Positions 24,406 to 33,575 of a DNA stretch of 64,000 bases are shown here, piece after piece (the stretch's first letter is position 1; each line of letters starts with the position of its first letter). The position numbers and the translations under genes are program-made. The DNA is from Spongiibacteraceae bacterium (GTDB lineage Bacteria > Pseudomonadota > Gammaproteobacteria > Pseudomonadales > Dasaniaceae), in NCBI GenBank assembly GCA_028280715.1, contig JANQLG010000023.1, forward strand, positions 1-64,000, in the 5' to 3' direction. The notes under the pieces were generated by a model. It worked only from the letters and a program-made list of their open reading frames with translations. It was not told where the DNA came from and did not search any database.

Positions 24406-26184
24406 ATGAATCAGAAAAGAAAAAAGTATTTAAGGATTTTTAACTTTCAATTTTTTTTAGCGATTGCTGTGACATTTTTTTGCAGCATGGCTCAAGCGGT
24501 AGAGGGTAAATTCGTACCTAGTTCCGGCAAGTTGCTCACCATCGGACAGGATGTTGACAGTATCAACAGTTATAACAACAGTGTCGGAATAACTCCGGGT
24601 GGTGTTGTCGGTTACACTGGTATTGACACGCTTGCTGGCTTCACTAGCAATGGTGATTGGGGCGCTGGTAGGAATAATATGGCTGAACTGGCCGTCAATT
24701 ATCCGGATAGCGTTTTGGTGCTTGGCGTTGCCATGAACGGGCAACTTGGAGCGATCAATAATGGTTCGCTCGATAACAACATCAATACGCTTATTGATAC
24801 TTTGATCAGTTATAACCGCCCGATATTTTTGCGTTGGGGATACGAAGCTGATGGCCCCTGGAACGCCAATGATCCTGGGCAGTATATCCAGGCTTGGCGA
24901 AAGGTATATAACATGATTCAGGGGCGCGGCAATGCTTCTAACCATATTGCTATGGTTTGGCAGGTGGCGTCCTATTGTGGCGGTACCTACAATGGAAATC
25001 CATTTACCAGTTGGTATCCTGGCGATCAGTATGTGGATTGGATCGGTTTATCCTATTTCACTCCCCAGGATTGCAATTGGGCCAGAGTGAATGAAGTGGC
25101 GCAGTTTTCGCGGGATCACAACAAGCCTTTATTCATTAATGAGTCGACACCACAGCGTTACGATATTGAAGATTTGACTTATTCATCAATTGGTAATGCG
25201 AATGAAGGGCAACCACGCACAGCCACGCAAATTTGGAATGAGTGGTTTGTTAATTACTTTACCTTTATCAACAGTACTTATGATGATGTCGTCAAAGCAG
25301 TCACTTATATCAATGCTGATTGGGATAGTCAGCCGCGCTGGGGACCTCCCTATGGAGAGGGTTACTGGGGTAACGGTGAAGTGCAGGATAATAATCTGAT
25401 CCAAAATAACTGGGTCAATGAAGTTAATAGTTCACAATGGTTGCATGCTTCTTCTTCACTTTTTACGACTCTAGGGTTTGATCCCAATGGTAGTGGGGGA
25501 GGTGGTAACGGTGGAGGTAATGGTGGTGGAGGTAACGGCGGCGGTGGTAATGGAGATAGCTTTGTGTTTGGTATTGAGGCCAATGGTATCGTTTATCATG
25601 CACAAACTGGCCATACCGCTGGTTGGGTTTATATATGTCTTGAATTGGATTGTCGTCCGGCCACATTGAACAATGGTCGCTGGGAATATCAGTTTAGTGT
25701 CAATTCTAGTGCTACTTATAGCATCACATTTAAAGTACAGGATAATGCTTCAGGTCAGTGTATTGCTGAAGCCGGTAGTGTAGCTCCAGGAAGTGGTGTT
25801 GCCAGCTCAGTGTGTGGTGGTGAGCCTGTCGGTGGTGGTGGCAGTGGAGGTGGTAGTGGAGGCGGAAATGGTGGCGGCGGTTCCGGTGGTGGTAGTGGAG
25901 ATTTTGTGTTTGGTATTGATTATATAAACAGTGGCCAGGGTACCTTATACCATGTACAAACTAATCACACGGGAGGTTTTATTTACCTTTGTTTAAATGG
26001 CGATTGTCGTTCTCCGACATTGGTTAATGGTCGTTACGAGCGCAGGGTCAATGTATCGCCCGGACAAAGTTATTCTCTGGAGTATAAAATTCAGGACAAC
26101 GCTACTGGTCAATGTATTGCTACAGCAACGATTGATTACACTAGCTCTGGTGGTGGCACTAATAATTCACTATGTACTAACTAA
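24406..26184 (+). CDS. GH26 beta-1,3-xylanase with two CBM31 modules
   Basis: Secreted endo-beta-1,3-xylanase candidate, 592 residues, with AAGGA before the ATG and a signal peptide ending SMAQA. The GH26 domain (about 27-355) carries GKLLTIGQDVDSI, LRWGYEADGPWN (acid/base E147), WQVASYCGGTYNGNPFTSWY, and FINESTPQRY (nucleophile E246). A poly-Gly/Asn linker leads to the first CBM31-like module (FVFGIEANGIVYHAQ, GWVYICLELDC). A second Gly/Ser linker leads to the second module (FVFGIDYINSGQGTLYHVQ, GFIYLCLNGDC). Each module has four cysteines, as expected for the two disulfides of CBM31. This catalytic-linker-CBM31-linker-CBM31 layout is that of the Vibrio beta-1,3-xylanases. It is the last gene of the operon, 77 bases after the cytochrome. 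Confidence 0.85.
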   Translation: MNQKRKKYLRIFNFQFFLAIAVTFFCSMAQAVEGKFVPSSGKLLTIGQDVDSINSYNNSVGITPGGVVGYTGIDTLAGFTSNGDWGAGRNNMAELAVNYPDSVLVLGVAMNGQLGAINNGSLDNNINTLIDTLISYNRPIFLRWGYEADGPWNANDPGQYIQAWRKVYNMIQGRGNASNHIAMVWQVASYCGGTYNGNPFTSWYPGDQYVDWIGLSYFTPQDCNWARVNEVAQFSRDHNKPLFINESTPQRYDIEDLTYSSIGNANEGQPRTATQIWNEWFVNYFTFINSTYDDVVKAVTYINADWDSQPRWGPPYGEGYWGNGEVQDNNLIQNNWVNEVNSSQWLHASSSLFTTLGFDPNGSGGGGNGGGNGGGGNGGGGNGDSFVFGIEANGIVYHAQTGHTAGWVYICLELDCRPATLNNGRWEYQFSVNSSATYSITFKVQDNASGQCIAEAGSVAPGSGVASSVCGGEPVGGGGSGGGSGGGNGGGGSGGGSGDFVFGIDYINSGQGTLYHVQTNHTGGFIYLCLNGDCRSPTLVNGRYERRVNVSPGQSYSLEYKIQDNATGQCIATATIDYTSSGGGTNNSLCTN

Positions 26185-26253
26185 ATACTGTAGTGGCAAA
26201 AATAAAAGTAGTTTTTTTGAATTTTAGAGTGGGTTAATAGTAAAAAAACAGCA

Positions 26254-26287
26254 ATGGCAGCTTATTAAGCTTCAATAAAGCTGCCAT
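26254..26287 (-). terminator. Terminator overlapping the lipase stop
   Basis: Arms ATGGCAGCTT (26254-26263) and AAGCTGCCAT (26278-26287). On the minus strand the stem is followed by TGCTGTTTTTTTA, a proper U-tract. The stop codon of the lipase gene lies in the loop, so the last codons are part of the stem. Confidence 0.75.
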
Positions 26288-26990
26288 ATTTCACAAAGTG
26301 AATAACATGATTAATAACTTCTGTATTCCTCATCATAAGCGGATGTGAAACAGGCAGTGTTATGAAAGCCTTTTCATTTTCTACATGAGTATTGTTGACG
26401 GATACTTTTCCATCATCGGTGCCAGGTATCAGTGTTGATAAAAACAGGTTAATGGATCGTGTGCCGGCAATGATGCCTGTGGTAAAGTTAGCAGCGCCTA
26501 AAGACTTTGGCACACTCTCGCTGTCTGTTCCCAGTTGTAATCCAGCAGGTCCATTAAACCAAGTGAAACCGGGAATACGTTTTAGTTTGTCAACGACTTC
26601 ACTACCTTGATTAGGTGGGCCTAACATTACGGTATGCCCCAAATTTTCGATTTGGTTATGTTGTAAATATTGCCTCACTAAAATTCCCCCGAGAGAATGA
26701 GTAACAAAATGTATCTTTTGAATAGAATCATGCTGAAGTGTTTGACAGTTTTTCAAACCCTGTTCAATTGCTATTGTTGATAATTGTTCAATCGGATATT
26801 TTCTTGAAGGGTAGTTGATATTGGCCACTTTATATCCTTCACTTTCCAGATGCATTTCTAACTTTGACATTGATGAAGCACTTCTGGCCAGACCATGTAG
26901 AAGAATGACACACTCTGTGGCAAGTGCAGACATCGGAAAGAGTGTGAATATGATAACAAACAGTTTTTTCATCTTTCTCTTTTCTCTCAT
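26265..26990 (-). CDS. Small secreted lipase-like alpha/beta hydrolase
   Basis: Exported esterase or lipase, 241 residues. CVILLHGLARSASSM gives the oxyanion-hole HG motif; the nucleophile elbow is THSLGG, in the G/T-x-S-x-G form of triacylglycerol lipases. The remaining triad residues are likely in PGTDDGKVSV (Asp) and LPVSHPLMM (His). A second ATG at 26972 is better placed for a ribosome binding site (AGAGAAAG) and starts the signal peptide MKKLFVIIFTLFPMSALA, so it may be the real start. It is convergent with the xylanase gene. Substrate is unknown, and no foldase gene is adjacent. Confidence 0.78.
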   Translation of the reverse strand: MREKRKMKKLFVIIFTLFPMSALATECVILLHGLARSASSMSKLEMHLESEGYKVANINYPSRKYPIEQLSTIAIEQGLKNCQTLQHDSIQKIHFVTHSLGGILVRQYLQHNQIENLGHTVMLGPPNQGSEVVDKLKRIPGFTWFNGPAGLQLGTDSESVPKSLGAANFTTGIIAGTRSINLFLSTLIPGTDDGKVSVNNTHVENEKAFITLPVSHPLMMRNTEVINHVIHFVKYGSFIEA

Positions 26991-27020
26991 TTTTCTATTA
27001 TTGAGTTGATTCGTTGAAAA

Positions 27021-27054
27021 AGGACATAACTCCCAGAGTAGGTGCTATGCCCTT
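27021..27054 (-). terminator. Terminator hairpin (repeat copy 2)
   Basis: Arms AGGACATAAC and GTGCTATGCCCT/TT with one or two mismatches. On the minus strand the stem is followed by CCTTTTTC, so it would end transcription of the PspA-like operon. The surrounding 40 bases are clearly related in sequence to the hairpin at 17426-17462. Confidence 0.6.
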
Positions 27055-27106
27055 TATGCCGGTCGGTCCATTAATCGATCATCCGATAGTGATGATATAC
27101 AATCGT

Positions 27107-28429
27107 TTAATAGTCCCATTCATCTAGCTGGGTTTTGTAACGTACCCACGTCGATTTTAGCGCCGATCCCTTTGACTCGATAATTGATGCAGCCACGATA
27201 GCAACAACACCGGCAACGGCAAGGCTTACCCAATAGCCAAAGTCAAAATACAAGTTGAGGTGCAACAGCTGCTCGATAAAACCAAGTAACATTAGTGCAA
27301 CACCTGCAATCAATAGGGCTCTCTGTTTATATTGAGCACTAAAATAGATCATGCTTAAGCCTACAGCGATAGCGCAGATAGAATTTAACAACTCGCCGCC
27401 AATAACGTTGACTGAGATGCCTAATGTAATAATAGCACTAGCTAAAATACGGATTAGATGCTGTAAATGCCCTGCACGTGTTGACAGTTCGTAAATCATG
27501 CTGCCTGCTATTAGGGTCGAGAACATAATGGCAAAGCTGGTAAAGCCGGGCATTAACGTGATGGCTTTTCCAGTAGAAATTCCACTGAAGAGCGCCAGTA
27601 TGACTGAGACTACGACAATCACATGGCTAGCTATCGAGTTTTGAGAGAATGCTGCTCGACTTTGCCTGAGTAACATAAATCCGATCATGGTCATAATGGT
27701 GACCAGCATAGGATTGGCGTCATATAGCCAGATATTTCTACCTAACAGAATACCTATAGGTGTGAAAAGCAGTACCTGAGTAATGACTCCCTCAGCGGTT
27801 TTCATCACAGGGGTGTTTTGCAATTTATTGAGACTAAAGGTAACCAGTATAGTTGCCAGCATGCTCAGTGTAGCGATTACCACAGGGTCACGTACCGGCA
27901 GTAGTATCAGTAGATTTGTTGCCGCAAAAACTGCAACGATAGGAGAACTAACACTACGAACCAGTGTACGAAAACCGATAATCACCACAAATAATAAAAC
28001 AGCTGCTGAACCAAGGGTGGTTAGCATGGCGGTATTGATGCTTCCAACACTCCATGACACGTAGGTGGGATAGATAGCTGAACTTTCTGGCGAAATGGTA
28101 GAAAAAACAAACGCACCGAGGATCGAGAAATTAACGGCCACTGCTGTTAGCGCCAACATCATTAAAACTCGGGGACTTTTACCTTCTTTTAAATAATGGC
28201 CGCAGGCTAATGCCACAATGGTTAACAGCGCAGTACCGCAAAGCAGCATCATATAGCGAAGTAAATCGCTGCTACTATCCCAGCCTTGCATCATAAAGCT
28301 GTATAGCGCATACAAAATCGCTGCAGCGCCAAAACCCCGCATCAATTGGGGGAGCTTATTGGTCCATGTTTGTGGTGCTTCATCGGGTTGCACCATTGCT
28401 TCAGTGTTAGTGATTTCCATGGTTGTCAT
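27107..28429 (-). CDS. Polytopic membrane protein, partner of a PspA-like gene
   Basis: A 440-residue integral membrane protein with about 12 hydrophobic helices (for example YMMLLCGTALLTIVALACGHYL and AVGLSMIYFSAQYKQRALL). The ends are polar and cytoplasmic-looking; the C-terminus is KSTWVRYKTQLDEWDY. The family was not recognised with confidence, and no transport or catalytic motif is visible. The gene overlaps the end of the PspA-like gene by 23 bases. The ATG at 28420 has AAGGA at a normal distance and may be the true start. The overlap means the two products are made together, so this may be the membrane receptor or protected client of the PspA-like protein. Confidence 0.6.
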   Translation of the reverse strand: MTTMEITNTEAMVQPDEAPQTWTNKLPQLMRGFGAAAILYALYSFMMQGWDSSSDLLRYMMLLCGTALLTIVALACGHYLKEGKSPRVLMMLALTAVAVNFSILGAFVFSTISPESSAIYPTYVSWSVGSINTAMLTTLGSAAVLLFVVIIGFRTLVRSVSSPIVAVFAATNLLILLPVRDPVVIATLSMLATILVTFSLNKLQNTPVMKTAEGVITQVLLFTPIGILLGRNIWLYDANPMLVTIMTMIGFMLLRQSRAAFSQNSIASHVIVVVSVILALFSGISTGKAITLMPGFTSFAIMFSTLIAGSMIYELSTRAGHLQHLIRILASAIITLGISVNVIGGELLNSICAIAVGLSMIYFSAQYKQRALLIAGVALMLLGFIEQLLHLNLYFDFGYWVSLAVAGVVAIVAASIIESKGSALKSTWVRYKTQLDEWDY

Positions 28430-29093
28430 CCTTGGTCGTTTGATTCTCCTGATTGGCGTCGATAAGTTTTTTCAACTCGGCCTGCAGATCATCTAATTGT
28501 TCTTGGTCAAGATAAGCTTGCTCAAAATTATCGATTGTATCGGGTAGATCCATCTCAGTCTCGTGCTGGGCAATTTGCACCTCCCAGCGGTCAAAACTTT
28601 GCTCCATATTTTGGATTGTGGATTCACTGAGTTCACCAGTATTGTTGATGGCATCGGCACTGGTTTGGCGTGCGCGCATCAATTCGTGCTTTTGTTTAAG
28701 GTTGTTGAGCGTCTGTTCACAACGTTGAATATCATTACTGATTTTTCTGATGGTCTGCTGATACTGTTGCTGGCTTTGCTGTAGTCGTACAATTTCAACG
28801 CGCACTAGTTTTCGTCTTTGCAGACATTGCAGGGCTATATTTTCCTGATTTCGCTCAGTTTCCGCGAGTGCTCGCTGTGACCAACGTTGTTCTTCTTTAG
28901 AAAATTCAGCCAGTTTTTCTTGGCAACGTTTCTCGTTGGTTTGCAACCTGTTTAGTTGCACTTTAGCGGCGGCAATCTTTTTATTTTGATCCTGAATCGT
29001 AGCGGCTATAGCTGCATCATGATTTTCAATTTCTCCCACCAGCTGATCCACGCCAGCAATAACGGTGGTATACATGCGTTTAACAATAGACAT
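28407..29093 (-). CDS. PspA/IM30-family coiled-coil protein
   Basis: A 228-residue, almost entirely helical protein. N-terminal MSIVKRMYTTVIAGVDQLVGEIEN is followed by long coiled-coil heptads. NIALQCLQRRKLVRVEIVRLQ is close to the conserved centre of PspA/Vipp1 proteins (ESCRT-III-like), and the Asp/Glu-rich end is also typical. Such proteins polymerise on the inner face of the membrane and protect it under stress. AGGAG lies 8 bases before the ATG. It is not in a classical pspABC cluster; its partner is the unnamed membrane protein downstream and the XRE regulator upstream. It is assigned to the family level only. Confidence 0.75.
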   Translation of the reverse strand: MSIVKRMYTTVIAGVDQLVGEIENHDAAIAATIQDQNKKIAAAKVQLNRLQTNEKRCQEKLAEFSKEEQRWSQRALAETERNQENIALQCLQRRKLVRVEIVRLQQSQQQYQQTIRKISNDIQRCEQTLNNLKQKHELMRARQTSADAINNTGELSESTIQNMEQSFDRWEVQIAQHETEMDLPDTIDNFEQAYLDQEQLDDLQAELKKLIDANQENQTTKDDNHGNH

Positions 29094-29237
29094 ATCGAGA
29101 CTCCTACTCGGTTGTTAATCTAGGCAGGAGTATTGGGGGTGGGTAATTTGATTGCTACTTTATTAGGATAAGTATATGAATAAATATCTTTAGGTATCAC
29201 TTTTTAATACTTTTTGCCGTAATCTACACAGGCGAGC

Positions 29238-29978
29238 TTAAGATTTAGCATCGTAGTACTGCTCAAAAAGACTAAAATTCCAACTTCTCAGGGCCAACAC
29301 CAGGGTGCTGCCGTGACGTTCTTCAAAGGGCAGGGCTTTGTCTGTGGCGCTGATATCACTGAACTCTTTGGCCAGGCGGCGCATGCGTTTTTGAAACTCG
29401 GCGTTGTTAGCATTAGATAGTAGTCCATTGATAACAATCAGTTGTTCTGACTGTTTGTCAAAACGGGCATCAAAAAAATCCTGTTGAATCTTTTCCTGGA
29501 AAAAGCGCTGAATAGGGCCGTTGGGTAACCAGCTAAAGTTTGGAGCGATTAATAGCCTAACTTTGTTTCCAGGCAGTAGTTCGATAATTTTCAGTCGATC
29601 CAGAGTGGCGAGCTTTTGAATAATAGTGGGCGCATCCAATGTGTAGTTGTTCAGCAGGTTTTCGTAGGTATAGCCATTCATTACACACACAGTAATAAGT
29701 AGCAAGATATGATCGGATGCGATTTGTTGTTCCTGCTCCTGAGTAAGCTGAACGATATTCTGCTGGCCAATCACCATCGCTTGTACCAGATCGGATAGTT
29801 CCAGGTCGACCAGCTGGCATATGGTCTCCATCCGTTGAAGGGTAAAACTTTCCTCGGCAAACAGACGTTTTACTGAGGCTTCGCTAAGCTGTAAATGTTC
29901 GGCAACATCGGCATAGGTCTTCCCGTTGGCTTTTAATTGCTTCTTTAAGGTTTTTACCAAGTTGCTTGATTGCGCCAT
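29238..29978 (-). CDS. XRE-family transcriptional regulator
   Basis: A 246-residue regulator with an N-terminal Cro/CI-type helix-turn-helix (about residues 7-60: LKKQLKANGKTYADVAEHLQLSEASVKRLF). The rest is a helical domain of about 180 residues without a recognised ligand domain. Later segments ATLDRLKIIELLPGNKVRLLIAPNFSWLPNGPIQRFF resemble a winged-helix-like wing, which is only a suggestion. GAGAGG precedes the ATG. It is upstream of, and co-oriented with, the PspA-like pair but separated by about 145 bases, and may control it; it is also divergent from aas. Confidence 0.8.
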   Translation of the reverse strand: MAQSSNLVKTLKKQLKANGKTYADVAEHLQLSEASVKRLFAEESFTLQRMETICQLVDLELSDLVQAMVIGQQNIVQLTQEQEQQIASDHILLLITVCVMNGYTYENLLNNYTLDAPTIIQKLATLDRLKIIELLPGNKVRLLIAPNFSWLPNGPIQRFFQEKIQQDFFDARFDKQSEQLIVINGLLSNANNAEFQKRMRRLAKEFSDISATDKALPFEERHGSTLVLALRSWNFSLFEQYYDAKS

Positions 29979-30122
29979 GTTAAACCTCTCGTCCGTTAAT
30001 GTTTGGTATTGATAAATAATACTTTATAGATTGAAATAGGCTACATTAATTTATTAAGTTGCGCAATTTGGTTCTTGCAACCATGATGGCCGCATCGTTT
30101 TTGGATACACGAGAGCATTAAC

Positions 30123-33100
30123 ATGGAAAAACTACAGAAAACCGCTGGCGCTATCCCTTATCTGCTGGTGATCTTTCTTAATACCTTTGTCGATTTAGGG
30201 CACAAGATCACCATTCAGAATACGTTGTTTAAAATCTACGATGGTCCGACACAAATTATCCTGACTGCTATCGTCAACGGCTTAATTCTACTGCCCTTTA
30301 TTCTATTGTTTAGTCCTGCCGGTTTTATCGGTGACCGCTACCCCAAAAATCAGGTGATTCGTGGTGCAGCCTGGGCTGCCGTTGTGTTGACGTTAGGAAT
30401 TACGCTCTGTTATTACACCGGGTTGTTTTGGCTGGCCTTTGCCATGACCTTTTTATTGGCTGTTCAGTCGGCTATTTATTCACCGGCTAAATATGGCTAC
30501 ATTAAAGTGCTTTTTGGTAAAGAGCATTTAGCAGAAGCGAATGGTCTGGTCCAGGTTCTCACCATTGGTGCGTTGCTTTTAAGCACATTTGTTTTCTCTT
30601 TCTTCTTTGAGTCTTTATTACCAGCTGAGATTGGCGACAAGGGGGATGTGCTGCGTGCAGTAGCTCCGCTGGGCTGGTTGCTGGTTACCAATAGTGTGGT
30701 TGAATTGGTGATGGCTTATCGATTGCCACAGTTGGATCCAGGTGGTGAGGGAGAGTTCTCAGTAAAACGTTACCTGACAGGAAAATCGATGGTGACAAAT
30801 CTTCAGCCAGTACTGAAAAACACAACGATACGTTTGTCAGTGATTGGTCTGGCAGTATTTTGGTCTATCGGACAAGTAATGTTGGCTGCCTTCCCCAGTT
30901 TTGCGAAGGCAAATATGGACGTTAATAACACGATGGTAATTCAAGGTATCTTGGCGGCTACTGGTTTGGGTATTGGTATTGGTGCTTTTCTGGCTTCTAA
31001 GTGGTCACGCAATTACATAGAAACAGGATTAATTCCTCTGGGTGCGTTGGGTATTGCAGCGAGTTTAATAGTATTGCCATCGGTAACTGACCCTAGACTG
31101 GCTTTTGTTTTATTTCTAACAGTTGGAGTAATGGGAGGCTTGTTTATTGTTCCACTGAACGCACTGGTGCAATTTAATGCCAAAAATGCTGAGTTAGGTC
31201 GGGTCATTGCGGGCAATAATTTAATTCAAAATATTGCCATGGCCAGCTTTCTTGTATTGACAGTAGCCTTTGCCTTGGTTGGTTTTAGCAGTTCAAATCT
31301 ATTGGCCATTATTGCGTTGGTGGCCATAGTTGGTTGTTGTTATACCGTTTATCAGTTACCGCAAAGTTTGGTTAGAGTATTTGTCGCAGGTTTAATGACA
31401 CGTCGTTACAAAGTCAGTGTGCAAGGCTTGGATAATCTCCCCAGCCAGGATGGAGTGTTGTTATTAGGCAACCATATTAGCTGGATCGATTGGGCTATTG
31501 TGCAAATTGCCAGTCCTCGTCCTGTTCGTTTTGTCATGTTGGAAAGTATTTATAAACGTTGGTATGCCAATTGGTTCTTTAAATTATTCGGCACTATTCC
31601 GATAAAAGCTGGGCCTAGCAGTAAACAATCGTTAGATCAGGTAGCTGAGTTATTGCGTAATGGTGAAGTGGTGTGTTTATTCCCTGAAGGTGCTATTTCT
31701 CGTAATGGTCATTTGGGTGAGTTTCGCCGCGGTTATGAAAGGGCTTGTGAACAGGTTGGGGATGATGTCGTTATAGTTCCATTCTATTTGCGTGGATTGT
31801 GGGGAAGCCAATTTTCCTATGCCTCTGAGCATAACAAAGCAGAAAGCAGTAGCCGCTTACACCGCGATGTGATTGTTTCCTTTGGGCCGGCTCTGTCCAA
31901 GAATACACCGGCAGATGTATTAAAACGACGCGTGTTTGATTTGTCGATCGACGCTTGGAATGAACATGTGGCTGCATATCCTACGTTGCCTCATGCCTGG
32001 ATTGATACAGTAAAGAGTCATGGCAGAAACTTAGCTATTGCCGATTCGATAACAGACCCGATAACCGGTAGGCAAGCTTTGGCAGCATCCATTGCTTTTG
32101 CCAAGCGAATACGCAAAATGGGCCGAGCAACTTCGGTAGGTATTTTGCTGCCTACTTCTACTGGCGCAGTTCTGGCTAATATGGCCGTGTTGATGGCTGG
32201 CAAAACATTAGTTAATTTGAATTTTACTGCTAGTGAGGCAGCCATAGCCTCTGCCATTGAGCAGGCGGGTATTGAAACTGTGATTACATCGAAACGATTT
32301 CTTGGCAAGCTATCCAATAGAGGTGTTAATTTAGATGGGGTGCTTAATTCAGTCGAAGTGATTGAGCTTGAAACATTGCGTGCGAATATCAGCAAACTGG
32401 AATTGCTGCGCAATATAGTAGCAGTCACAGCACTTCCTAACGCTTTTCTTAAGTTTTGGACTTGCCGAGGAAATAACCCGGAAAACACTGCCGCTATATT
32501 ATTTTCCAGTGGCAGTGAAGGTGCACCTAAAGGCGTTATGCTCAGTCATCGTAATATTATGGCTAACCTCAAGCAATCGGCGGATGTATTAGATGTGAAG
32601 GGAAATGATGTGGTAATGGCTTCACTGCCCTTGTTTCATGCCTTTGGGTTAACAGTGACACAATTTATGCCCCTGATTGAAGGTTTACCGATGGTATGTC
32701 ATCCCGATCCTACAGATGTGTTGGGTATTGCAAAATTAGTTAGTAAATATAGAGCAACGGTAATGTGTGGGACTTCTACGTTTTTGCGGTTTTTTGCCCG
32801 CAACAATAAAGTGCATCCGCTGATGCTGGAAAGTCTACGGATTGTTGTAGCTGGTGCGGAAAGGCTCAATAAAGGCGTTAGGGATGCTTTTCAGTCAAAA
32901 TTTAGTAAAGAAATTTATGAAGGCTACGGTGCAACTGAGACAACACCTGTTGCCAGTGTGAATTTACCTGATCGAATCGACCAAAATTCATGGCGGATAC
33001 AACGCGGCTCCAAATATGGCTCTGTAGGTATGCCATTACCGGGTACCAGTTTCAAAATTGTTGATCCTGATAATTGGCATGAGTTACCAAGCGGGGAAGA

Positions 33101-33572
33101 CGGTATGATTTTAATTGGTGGTGCCCAAGTCATGCAGGGTTATCTGAATAACCCTGAAAAAACGCTAGAGGTTATTCGGCAGGAAAACGGTGGCCGTTGG
33201 TATGTAACCGGTGACAAAGGGCATATTGATGAGGATGGTTTTTTAACGATTGTTGATCGCTATTCTCGTTTTGCCAAAGTTGGCGGTGAGATGGTTAGCT
33301 TGTCTTACGTGGAAGATCAGGTGCGTGATGTGATTGGCAGTGAAATAGATATCGCTGCAGTGAATGTTTATGATGGTAAAAAGGGTGAGAAGATTGCCCT
33401 ATTGTTTGATAACGAGCTAGTGGCGGAGGAGGTCCGCCAACAATTAATCCATCGCGGATGTAATACCTTAGCTATTCCAGTTGAGTGGCTAAAGGTAGAG
33501 GCTATACCTCGCCTTGGTTCTGGCAAATTAGATATCCGGCAGGCTAAGTCTCTGGCAGAAGCTGCTGAATAA
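30123..33572 (+). CDS. aas: Acyl-[ACP]-phospholipid O-acyltransferase / acyl-ACP synthetase
   Basis: Three-part enzyme (1149 residues) that flips lysophospholipids inward and re-acylates them. Residues 1 to about 410 form an MFS-type membrane domain (LplT-like), with GFIGDRYPKNQVIRG as the signature loop. About 430-620 is a PlsC-type acyltransferase with the catalytic HxxxxD in NHISWID and FPEGAIS. About 640-1149 is an AMP-forming acyl-ACP synthetase with SSGSEGAPKGVML, YGATETTP and the hinge YVTGDKGHIDEDGFL. In E. coli the MFS part is a separate gene (lplT); the fused form is common in many other Gram-negatives. It ends 3 bases from the convergent ccp gene. Confidence 0.9.
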   Translation: MEKLQKTAGAIPYLLVIFLNTFVDLGHKITIQNTLFKIYDGPTQIILTAIVNGLILLPFILLFSPAGFIGDRYPKNQVIRGAAWAAVVLTLGITLCYYTGLFWLAFAMTFLLAVQSAIYSPAKYGYIKVLFGKEHLAEANGLVQVLTIGALLLSTFVFSFFFESLLPAEIGDKGDVLRAVAPLGWLLVTNSVVELVMAYRLPQLDPGGEGEFSVKRYLTGKSMVTNLQPVLKNTTIRLSVIGLAVFWSIGQVMLAAFPSFAKANMDVNNTMVIQGILAATGLGIGIGAFLASKWSRNYIETGLIPLGALGIAASLIVLPSVTDPRLAFVLFLTVGVMGGLFIVPLNALVQFNAKNAELGRVIAGNNLIQNIAMASFLVLTVAFALVGFSSSNLLAIIALVAIVGCCYTVYQLPQSLVRVFVAGLMTRRYKVSVQGLDNLPSQDGVLLLGNHISWIDWAIVQIASPRPVRFVMLESIYKRWYANWFFKLFGTIPIKAGPSSKQSLDQVAELLRNGEVVCLFPEGAISRNGHLGEFRRGYERACEQVGDDVVIVPFYLRGLWGSQFSYASEHNKAESSSRLHRDVIVSFGPALSKNTPADVLKRRVFDLSIDAWNEHVAAYPTLPHAWIDTVKSHGRNLAIADSITDPITGRQALAASIAFAKRIRKMGRATSVGILLPTSTGAVLANMAVLMAGKTLVNLNFTASEAAIASAIEQAGIETVITSKRFLGKLSNRGVNLDGVLNSVEVIELETLRANISKLELLRNIVAVTALPNAFLKFWTCRGNNPENTAAILFSSGSEGAPKGVMLSHRNIMANLKQSADVLDVKGNDVVMASLPLFHAFGLTVTQFMPLIEGLPMVCHPDPTDVLGIAKLVSKYRATVMCGTSTFLRFFARNNKVHPLMLESLRIVVAGAERLNKGVRDAFQSKFSKEIYEGYGATETTPVASVNLPDRIDQNSWRIQRGSKYGSVGMPLPGTSFKIVDPDNWHELPSGEDGMILIGGAQVMQGYLNNPEKTLEVIRQENGGRWYVTGDKGHIDEDGFLTIVDRYSRFAKVGGEMVSLSYVEDQVRDVIGSEIDIAAVNVYDGKKGEKIALLFDNELVAEEVRQQLIHRGCNTLAIPVEWLKVEAIPRLGSGKLDIRQAKSLAEAAE

Positions 33573-33575
33573 ATA

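Noticed and set aside
25362-25666. Proline-rich minus-strand frames
   Set aside because: Mirror image of the glycine-rich linker of the GH26-CBM31 protein.
25494-25900. Short repeats GGTGGTGGTAATGG-like
   Set aside because: Low-complexity Gly/Asn/Ser linker codons, not a CRISPR array or mobile element.
17422-27056. Idea that this segment is a mobile island with att sites
   Set aside because: No integrase, transposase or tRNA is present, and the flanking sequences are hairpin terminators; kept only as a weaker observation.
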